DNA of 25,574 nucleotides from Caryophanales bacterium UBA4682 (GTDB lineage: Bacteria > Bacillota_I > Bacilli_A > RFN20 > CAG-288): the NCBI GenBank assembly GCA_002404995.1, contig DHKY01000007.1, forward strand, positions 1 through 25,574. The letters run 5' to 3'. This document shows, piece by piece, positions 16,701 to 21,281 of this stretch (position 1 is the first letter of the stretch; the number at the start of each line of letters is the position of its first letter). The translations under genes were made by a program, and so were the position numbers. The notes beneath the pieces were generated by a model. The model searched no databases. It saw nothing but the letters and a program-made list of their open reading frames with translations, and was not told where the DNA came from.

Positions 16701-17080
16701 ACCAAAAATGGGATGACAATGATATCGCCATCATGGAGAACGTCTTCTACGGAAATGTCGCTCCTTATGTCTATCTCGGCAGCGATCATCCGCACTGGAA
16801 CAGCAATTCTGCCTCTGGTCATAAGATTGAAAGGGAAGGCGGATTATGGAATGATCAGGTCTTCACAGATGCCATCAACACCTTCACTAACGATACATCC
16901 GTCAAATGGTCTTACAGGTATTCCCATACCGCTTTAAGCAATGAGACCATCAGCATTCTCTATGCTTCCGGCGAAGTCACCAATTCCGATGGCAGCAAGT
17001 CCTACTGGGAATATACGATTTCTCCGAAGAACGAAGGATTCACCAAAGTCATCTATTGTACGATTGTCTTCTACAAGTAG
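13787..17080 (+). CDS. large modular lipoprotein B, eight tandem modules (paralogue of lipoprotein A)
   Basis: The same architecture as lipoprotein A: signal peptide with lipobox VLTGC (Cys18), a low-complexity linker rich in PSE/SAS units (about 19-78), then eight modules. The motif Pro falls at residues 98, 216, 337, 457, 594, 724, 852 and 993, nearly the same register as in A. Corresponding modules match best: module 4 begins IPADATEW here and IPADATDW in A, and module 5 has a long insert before NFGANHSVPYFYLG, against NFGGHTFPYIYLG in A. This points to duplication of a complete eight-module gene rather than independent expansion. 1097 aa from the ATG at 13787, chosen by AAAGGAG 9 bases upstream and the signal peptide (the frame is open from 13754). 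Function unknown; surface location is inferred. Confidence 0.8.
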   Translation: MKKHLTLLAVLTLVLTGCTNNSGSGSQSQTPSEPQTSEVSEVPSASAKPSETPTEKPSESASASEEPSETVSSAPTVSLWGKAIEEERKQYLGGYVLPYINIGTNKSLETGIHDSRNKTGLYYEIIGSSTFDGSRFNSEFKAAYEQDGFTVTIDPENTYRTAVKDSAHLTIKIEQSDGVFSIQARYDEPFDATKKTAWTADEEAELKGYLYDHTIPFVYLGTTNPYFYQTYDQKTLRIYGWNYDASIRTAATAAFKSDDGWSASVVKEDGKDKFTAVKTFDDCKLSVEIDEIDNNTTTRARMTVTKDDIWNPESAPDNWDTDRLDEIHDSADNHDIPYVYLGAAEPTRDYKDDTHRFTFTGGFWNAEVIALAKASFEAAGWTVNEYRASYGQAINATIQEQDGCRLSMVIEPPYSATGKITRYVTYSPARTIPADATEWDEDTKAARTSHFNGYSIPYFFIGAKDTRASFSYLSSSVQITPALSGTYNVQMLYGAESALAADGYSVTKKYKSTYAAFDLTATKTLDNGDQVIVTRNANDTKDSLPGTAYVNVRYLEKYDSTYEGSYADGSDVKSETTTTADSRTSNFGANHSVPYFYLGAKHFYSQVSSDFRTITITGGRWNDAILSSRKAKIAADTSDSATWGSGSEVKDSSGLLTYTNTKTFTDGSTIQLTLKQPSADTDSDPFHPTTRTLLYNEAYGSSDTDWATATKSVRTTNLGGYTIPYIYLHAASDKVASSKSVDTNNAYHYVTLTGGIWDDRILPDAETVLKADGYTTDTSTLRNQHASLEAYKKNTDGSYLRVLLYKDGTDNKTAKAKLVIYYDAAITITDTQTDWSDDIKTLYSGKLYNSVPYFYRGDYLTAKRTENDNQSKTYLTIQTNKTKQADGQYHYLYNNINYIVNAKEAFETAGWTIEKRYWLNSAINGSSGYTSFIAQIKNTNGSVTRAKVLADKQNIKMDVYSYGAYQIPAEENQKWDDNDIAIMENVFYGNVAPYVYLGSDHPHWNSNSASGHKIEREGGLWNDQVFTDAINTFTNDTSVKWSYRYSHTALSNETISILYASGEVTNSDGSKSYWEYTISPKNEGFTKVIYCTIVFYK
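14020..17077 (+). repeat. eight degenerate protein modules in lipoprotein B
   Basis: Motifs in order: LPYINIG, IPFVYLG, IPYVYLG, IPYFFIG, VPYFYLG, IPYIYLH, VPYFYRG, APYVYLG, spaced 118-141 codons. Each is followed by a W-(N/D)-D or equivalent segment and a D/G-W-(T/S) turn. The first module has the NIG variant, as in lipoprotein A. Confidence 0.8.
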
Positions 17081-17090
17081 ACCAATGAAG

Positions 17091-17120
17091 ATACCGGGCA
17101 TCGCCCGGTATTTTCTTTCC
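17091..17120 (+). terminator. intrinsic terminator after lipoprotein B
   Basis: Stem ATACCGGGC / GCCCGGTAT with an ATC loop (17091-17111), followed by TTTTCTTT. Confidence 0.85.
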
Positions 17121-17184
17121 GTGTGAAATTCATTCGTCCGTGTTAGAATAAAAGACGTCAAATTCAGAAGGAGATAAGAATACA

Positions 17185-17742
17185 ATGATTACGGTTTCAC
17201 TCTTAGGAAGGGATGAATACGAAGCTATCCGCTACACTGACAAGCTCCATAAAGCAATTAAGGATATCTATCAGTGCAAAGACGAAGAAATCAATTTCTT
17301 CGCTCCTCGTTCCTTTTTAATCCACGACGGAAGGGAGCAGACGACATTCCGCTTAGATGTAAAAGTCGAAGTTCCGAAAGGAACAGAAGACAAAGAAAAA
17401 GAAGCCAGCAATGCAATAGCAGCCTTATTGAAGGATGATGCTGCTATTCATATCCGGATTGTTTTCGACTACTATGATCCAAAACATGAGCATAGGTATA
17501 TCGACAACGACTATCCTCTTTACAGGGATAAGAGCAATACGGTTCAAGCTCAGGAAGCCCATGATGAAGAAGCTGAAAATCAGGAATACGAGGAGACCTA
17601 TGAAGAGCCCTATAGGGGTGACATCATCGGCGACTTCGATAAATTCCTCAAGCAGCATCCAGATGCAACCAATGAAGAAGTCTATGAAGCCCTCACTGGT
17701 ATCCGGAAAGATGTGACGGAACGTCATCATAAAGAAAAGTAA
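17185..17742 (+). CDS. DUF1904-like protein with acidic C-terminal extension
   Basis: Function unknown. The first 115 residues have the pattern of the DUF1904/tautomerase-like fold: a short strand, a helix with KLHKAIKDIYQ, a FFAPRSFLIHDG segment, a strand pair, a helix and IRIVFDYYDPKHEHRYIDNDYP. There is no obvious N-terminal catalytic Pro, since residue 2 is Ile. An acidic linker (about 125-150) leads to a small helical tail, DFDKFLKQHPDATNEEVYEAL. AAGGAGA about 11 bases before the ATG supports the start, and TAGAAT at 17144-17149 may be its -10 box. It is monocistronic, with terminators on both sides. The family assignment is by remembered pattern only. Confidence 0.5.
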   Translation: MITVSLLGRDEYEAIRYTDKLHKAIKDIYQCKDEEINFFAPRSFLIHDGREQTTFRLDVKVEVPKGTEDKEKEASNAIAALLKDDAAIHIRIVFDYYDPKHEHRYIDNDYPLYRDKSNTVQAQEAHDEEAENQEYEETYEEPYRGDIIGDFDKFLKQHPDATNEEVYEALTGIRKDVTERHHKEK

Positions 17743-17756
17743 ATCCAAGAACGAAG

Positions 17757-17793
17757 AAAAGGCCAATCCTTCAACAGAGGATTGACCTTTTTT
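17757..17793. terminator. intrinsic terminator, probably bidirectional
   Basis: Stem GGCCAATCCT / AGGATTGACC (one mismatch) with a 7-base loop, T6 on the plus side and A4 before the stem (T4 on the minus strand). It closes the DUF1904-like gene and would also close the broken toxin gene from the other side. Confidence 0.75.
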
Positions 17794-17812
17794 CGTGATG
17801 ATGCGGTTCTTA

Positions 17813-18352
17813 TTAAAGATGAAGATATAGTCTTCTAGCTTTTAAAATCAACTGTAGCCGATAAATAATTCGGTTTTTCAGAGTCGCCCCAGTAATTATC
17901 ATTGAACTCATTTTCTTCTGTCGATAGATTATATTCGAGTTTTTGTCTATAAGCTTGATGTGAGATGATATCCAATTTCTTTCTTTAATCAGAAGATTCC
18001 TATATTTACTGTCTTCTTCAAAAGAAGGTCTATTCGTTGAGATTTGAATCGGTGTTACCTGACTCAGAAGAACCAGAATCCTATTATTCAAAAGAATCTT
18101 TCCGATAAATATCTTATTTTCATCATGCCTTCTTAAAATCGTCCGAGTTGATGGTCTGACCTTTCCGCCGATGTAATCCGTAGGATCTGGCGAGGAGAGA
18201 GGTAGGAAGTAATCGAATCGACCAAACCGAATCAGGAAGCCAATATAGGGTCTTTGATGAAGTCTTTGTTCCTCATGATTTGATAATACACGAGAATCGA
18301 TTTTAGAGCTATCTTAAAAAGAATCCGAAACCGAGAACAATTGAACTGACAT
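17813..18352 (-). pseudogene. broken ToxN/AbiQ-family type III toxin gene
   Basis: ToxN/AbiQ toxins are sequence-specific endoribonucleases held inactive by an RNA antitoxin. The ATG at 18352 has a perfect AGGAGG 7 bases upstream, but TAA follows at codon 13 (18316-18314). The rest of the same frame reads IDSRV, then RPYIGFLIRFGRFDYFLPLS and SP, then KYRNLLIKE, all typical of the family. The C-terminal family segment YLSATVDFK lies in another frame, and KLEDY in the third frame, so at least two more frameshifts exist (near 17975-17986 and 17840-17843). The span of about 180 codons equals an intact ToxN. The Lys often following the family's SSP/TSP motif is Asp here. Arg codons are AGA-rich (8 of 18) where neighbouring genes prefer AGG, suggesting transfer. 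Confident as a relic of this family; no activity expected. Confidence 0.72.
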
Positions 18353-18373
18353 GAAAATTCCTCCTGCCTTTTT

Positions 18374-18400
18374 GAAAGAAAAGGAGCCTTGCGGCTCCAT
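18374..18400 (-). terminator. intrinsic terminator between antitoxin RNA and toxin
   Basis: Minus-strand stem GGAGCC / GGCTCC with a GCAA loop and a TTTTCTTT tail. A terminator between the repeat RNA and the toxin ribosome binding site is the standard arrangement of type III toxin-antitoxin loci, where it sets the ratio of RNA to toxin message. Confidence 0.8.
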
Positions 18401-18461
18401 GATTTTATAGTGCTGCCCTTTATACGGCGACAGCCATCCGCGATTTTACAGGTTTCCCTGC
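18374..18461 (-). ncRNA. candidate type III antitoxin RNA (ToxI-like)
   Basis: About 90 bases lie between a good promoter and the terminator ahead of the toxin relic. It holds two copies of an AGGG...TRTAAAATC unit starting at 18459 and 18419 on the minus strand, 40 bases apart, a period in the range of type III antitoxin repeats. The first copy has a CAGG-GAAA-CCTG hairpin. The second runs into the terminator stem. Identity rests on position, period and the adjacent toxin relic. Confidence 0.55.
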
Positions 18462-18467
18462 ATAGTT

Positions 18468-18496
18468 ATAATAGAAATAAAAAGCAATGATTTCAA
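18468..18496 (-). promoter_or_regulatory. promoter of the type III antitoxin/toxin unit
   Basis: On the minus strand: TTGAAA (18496-18491), a 17-base spacer and TATTAT (18473-18468). It begins 10 bases past the stop codon of the neighbouring 132-aa gene. Confidence 0.6.
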
Positions 18497-18505
18497 GTAG
18501 GAGAA

Positions 18506-18904
18506 TCAAACATCCGGTCCTTTGATTCTTCCGTTGTCCTCTAAATGATATTCCTTGAAGGAAAAAGACAGCTCAAGTTCAGTATCTTCCCCAATCCTAT
18601 TATGGCCTTCCAAGGATAAAGAAAGATGATGGTCCTCCACTAGAGCTTTCTTTGTCGTGTAATTATCCGCTTCTTCTCCGGACTTCTTAAATCCTGTCAC
18701 CGAAGAGAAAACCAGAGTATAGAGATGTCCGTTTAAGATATCTTCGTCATCCTCTTCTTCATTCGTCTGATTCTGTTCAATATCCTCATCATTATCAAAG
18801 ACAACCTGAAGGGACAAGGTATCCTTTTCAAGTTCAAAACGGATGATTTCCGTGTTCCTGAGTTTGGAAAGATCCTCTAACAACTCATTTGTGGTCATTG
18901 TCAT
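18506..18904 (-). CDS. small acidic cytoplasmic protein, unknown
   Basis: Not recognised. 132 residues, no membrane segment, strongly acidic with an Asp/Glu-rich loop (about 38-56) between strand-forming stretches (IIRFELEKDTLSLQVVF; LYTLVFSSVTGF; LELSFSFKEYHL). The pattern suggests a single beta-rich domain. It overlaps the upstream membrane-protein gene by 20 bases, so the two are cotranscribed and probably coupled. AGGAG precedes two candidate ATGs (18904 and 18898); the second has the better spacing (10 bases). There is no own terminator before the antitoxin promoter. Confidence 0.65.
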   Translation of the reverse strand: MTMTTNELLEDLSKLRNTEIIRFELEKDTLSLQVVFDNDEDIEQNQTNEEEDDEDILNGHLYTLVFSSVTGFKKSGEEADNYTTKKALVEDHHLSLSLEGHNRIGEDTELELSFSFKEYHLEDNGRIKGPDV

Positions 18905-19247
18905 CTTTCTCCTTCAGAACAACAGTTCTGCCATCCACAATGTCTTTTTCATTAAGATGCAGTCTTTCCTGCTTCTTGAAAAAGAAAGTGTAAACAAAGA
19001 GTGCAAGAAGCAGTGCCGTGAAAACCCAGAAAACAGACAGTACTGCAAGATCACCGGAAGTCGGTCCCTTAATCTCCCTGACATTGTCCTGCCTATTGGG
19101 ATTTCCAAAAAGAGTGAAGCCCCTCCCCCTTTTAACGGAGAAGCTGATAGAAAAATAAAGTCCGATAACCAAAGCGATAAACATGAATCCATTACTAACC
19201 CATTCATGGATAGTAAAAGACTTAAAACGATTCCAATATGATTTCAT
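18885..19247 (-). CDS. small two-segment membrane protein, unknown
   Basis: Not recognised. 120 residues with two hydrophobic segments (about 19-38 and 67-90). A short loop with a basic, glycine-rich stretch (KRGRGF) separates them, and a charged C-terminal tail follows, presumably cytoplasmic. It is the first gene of a two-gene unit with the overlapping 132-aa gene. No Shine-Dalgarno is seen; TAGAAT lies 8 bases upstream of the ATG, so the message may be leaderless, but the -35 would fall in the yebC terminator hairpin and is poor. Confidence 0.65.
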   Translation of the reverse strand: MKSYWNRFKSFTIHEWVSNGFMFIALVIGLYFSISFSVKRGRGFTLFGNPNRQDNVREIKGPTSGDLAVLSVFWVFTALLLALFVYTFFFKKQERLHLNEKDIVDGRTVVLKEKDDNDHK

Positions 19248-19265
19248 ACTTCAATATTCTAACAG

Positions 19266-19293
19266 AAAAAGTGCCGGGTATTATACCCGGCAC
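19266..19293 (-). terminator. intrinsic terminator after yebC
   Basis: A perfect 10-base stem GTGCCGGGTA / TACCCGGCAC with a 3-base loop (19271-19293), followed on the minus strand by TTTTTC. Confidence 0.85.
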
Positions 19294-19321
19294 CCTCTTT
19301 TTCAGAAAAATAGAAACCGGA

Positions 19322-20050
19322 TTACCTATCAGCGTTGTGATAGACAGCCTGGACATCTTCAATGTCGTTTAAGCTATCGACAAGGTTCTGAACTTTTGCC
19401 TTATCCTCATCACTGACATGGACATAGTCTCCGGAAGGAACATAAGTGACTTCGGAAGTAGTGAAGGAATCATCGGTAAGAGCGAAATCATTCCTTAAAA
19501 CAGTACGGGCTTTATTTAAGTCGGCCGGAGTGACCTGGACAACAACCGTTCCCTCTTCAGCATCGACAGACTGGACATCGACATCATTCAAAATCAAATC
19601 GTCCTCGATTTCCTCGGCAGTCTTGTCAGAGTCAAAGGAAATAACACCCATCTGAACGAAATTGAAGGCGGCAGAGCCAGAGTTTCCGATTTTTCCTCCG
19701 TGATGCGTAAAAGCAGCACGGACAGCGGAGAAAGCACGTTTCTCGTTGTCAGTCAGAGTATCAACCCTGATAGCGACTCCTCCAGGGCCGAAACCTTCAT
19801 AGCGGCCAGCAACATAAGCGGCTGCATCCTTGCTCTTTGCTTTCTGGATAGCACGGTCGATAACGTCACGGGTGACATGCTGAGCCTTCCATTTTTCGAT
19901 AGCAGAACGTAAAGCAAGGTTTTCATTGGGATCAGGGACACCGGATTTCGCAGCAAGATAGATTTCCTTGCTGGCGCGATTGTACAGAGCCGATTTAGCG
20001 GCATTAGTCTGTGCGATTTTCTTTGCTCGAACTTCGTGTGCACGTCCCAT
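19322..20050 (-). CDS. yebC: YebC/PmpR family protein (YeeN-type)
   Basis: Members of this family act as DNA-binding regulators, and YeeN/YebC proteins have also been linked to ribosome function at difficult sequences. The whole family pattern is present: an N-terminal MGRAHEVRAKKIAQ, NRASKEIYLAAKSGVPDP, DRAIQKAK, YEGFGPGGVAI, VRAAFTHHGGKIGNSGSAAFNF, acidic domain 2, and a C-terminal DIEDVQAVYHN. The length of 242 aa is typical. The start has a weak ribosome binding site (AGAGG) 8-9 bases upstream. It has its own promoter and terminator. An 8-base inverted repeat lies in the leader. Confidence 0.95.
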   Translation of the reverse strand: MGRAHEVRAKKIAQTNAAKSALYNRASKEIYLAAKSGVPDPNENLALRSAIEKWKAQHVTRDVIDRAIQKAKSKDAAAYVAGRYEGFGPGGVAIRVDTLTDNEKRAFSAVRAAFTHHGGKIGNSGSAAFNFVQMGVISFDSDKTAEEIEDDLILNDVDVQSVDAEEGTVVVQVTPADLNKARTVLRNDFALTDDSFTTSEVTYVPSGDYVHVSDEDKAKVQNLVDSLNDIEDVQAVYHNADR

Positions 20051-20082
20051 AGTGAATACCTCTTTTCTTTCTTTGTCTATGT

Positions 20083-20103
20083 TTTGCAGTCAAAAACTGC
20101 AAA
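20083..20103. promoter_or_regulatory. inverted repeat in the yebC leader (possible operator or hairpin)
   Basis: TTTGCAGT CAAAA ACTGCAAA, perfect 8-base arms with a 5-base centre. It lies downstream of the predicted yebC start point and about 32 bases before its ATG, so it could be a repressor site or an RNA hairpin. Confidence 0.4.
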
Positions 20104-20118
20104 TGACCTAACTTTAAT

Positions 20119-20147
20119 ATTATAAATTTCTTAGAATGCTGTTACAA
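20119..20147 (-). promoter_or_regulatory. promoter of yebC
   Basis: On the minus strand: TTGTAA (20147-20142), a 17-base spacer and TATAAT (20124-20119). It lies just after the stop of the upstream operon. Confidence 0.6.
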
Positions 20148-20171
20148 GGGGAAAGTAAAGGAGAGTTTGGG

Positions 20172-21263
20172 TTAAAACCGCTTACTCTTCTTTTTGCCAT
20201 TTGGGCTTTCCAGCTCAGGAACCGAAATCAGTGCCTTTGTTTTCTCAAATATCTTCCTATTATCCTGATAGGTATCTTCGTTTGGAAGAACCGGATTCAG
20301 GAGATAGAGGAGATTCCTCCTCCTTGCCTTCTTTTCAGGGTAGGTAAGAGTTTGATTATCTAGCTCGAGAATAACGGTGAAATCCTTCAGGCAGGATAAC
20401 TCCTCTGGAATTTCTGTTCTTCCAAGATAATCCTTGGATTGATGAATAACATCCGAAACTCTCTTTGAGTCAGAAAGAGTTTTCTCTGCTTCTTTTTCAA
20501 GTTTCTGCAGTACTTTTTCAATATTCTGATCTGAAATTTTCTTTTCCTTTCTCTTATCCGAGTAATAGGAGAAAATCCTGGAAAGATCCTTCTTTCGTTG
20601 TGCCTTCCGACTCCGTTTCTCTTCTTTCTTCTTTTCCTTCCGTCTCGTTTCACTCTCCTCAATCCGGCCTTCCAGATCCGCTTCTAACTCCGTATTCTTT
20701 TTCTGACCAGTAAGATTCCTTGCAAAATCATGAAGCTTATCCGAAAAAGCAGAGCTCGGACTCTTAGTCAGCAAGGACTCCTTGTAATCAAGCTCAATGG
20801 CTTCTTTCAGCCACTTCCTATATTTGTTCGCCAAATACGATACAGAAAGAAAAACAAGCTGAATCAGAAGAAGGAGAAAGACAAACAAAGTCCTGACTTT
20901 ATCAAAGTCAGTCGCCTTTCCCTGCAGAATCGGAATCAGGGACACAATCAATAAGGCGGTTTTATCCACAATGCCGATAATCTTCAAAGCCGTGTGACGC
21001 TTACGATGTTTTGCTTTCGCATCCTCCTCTTTCTCGTTGTTGTGATAATAAAGATGCTCGGCAAAAACAAGCAAGGTCACAAAAAGAAGCACGCAATAAA
21101 TCACAAGATAGGGAATCGAGTCATAATGCCGATAGATTGCAAGCCCATAATAAAGAATCCTGACTACCTGAACAACAATCCTGATGATATAGGCAATCTT
21201 CGAAAGATCGTCCTTGATTTTCTCTAACAGGGCCAAAGTGTGCTTATACTCAATCGGTCTCAT
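20172..21263 (-). CDS. four-segment membrane protein with long charged cytoplasmic tail, unknown
   Basis: Not recognised. 363 residues. Hydrophobic segments lie at about 22-44, 50-69, 92-113 and 122-143. Then comes a long soluble region with a very basic/acidic coiled-coil-like stretch (about 195-225, many KEK/RRK units), a second helical stretch (KVLQKLEKEAEKTL) and a mixed C-terminal domain ending in a basic tail. It starts 18 bases after the ABC transporter stop, with AAGGA about 8 bases before its ATG, so it is the last gene of the proline iminopeptidase/ABC operon. The context suggests a partner or accessory of the transporter, but the sequence does not show it. Confidence 0.7.
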   Translation of the reverse strand: MRPIEYKHTLALLEKIKDDLSKIAYIIRIVVQVVRILYYGLAIYRHYDSIPYLVIYCVLLFVTLLVFAEHLYYHNNEKEEDAKAKHRKRHTALKIIGIVDKTALLIVSLIPILQGKATDFDKVRTLFVFLLLLIQLVFLSVSYLANKYRKWLKEAIELDYKESLLTKSPSSAFSDKLHDFARNLTGQKKNTELEADLEGRIEESETRRKEKKKEEKRSRKAQRKKDLSRIFSYYSDKRKEKKISDQNIEKVLQKLEKEAEKTLSDSKRVSDVIHQSKDYLGRTEIPEELSCLKDFTVILELDNQTLTYPEKKARRRNLLYLLNPVLPNEDTYQDNRKIFEKTKALISVPELESPNGKKKSKRF

Positions 21264-21281
21264 ATTCTAATCCTTAAACTC

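Noticed and set aside
10200..17077. Tandem repeat DNA, CRISPR array or mobile element as an explanation for the periodic signal
   Set aside because: The periodicity is at protein level with strong DNA divergence. There are no short identical repeats with spacers, no terminal inverted repeats and no transposase.
13808..17080. Several antisense or alternate-frame ORFs of 60-150 aa within the lipoprotein genes
   Set aside because: They are shadows of biased, repetitive coding sequence, without ribosome binding sites or protein-like composition.
17813..18091. 92-aa open frame taken as an independent small gene
   Set aside because: Its sequence continues in frame upstream as the ToxN-like region to codon 14 of the pseudogene, it has no ribosome binding site, and its last third is out of frame relative to the family.
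18314..18316. Recoding of TAA in the toxin gene
   Set aside because: Other genes in the window end normally in TAA, and at least two further frameshifts exist downstream, so simple decay is the better explanation.
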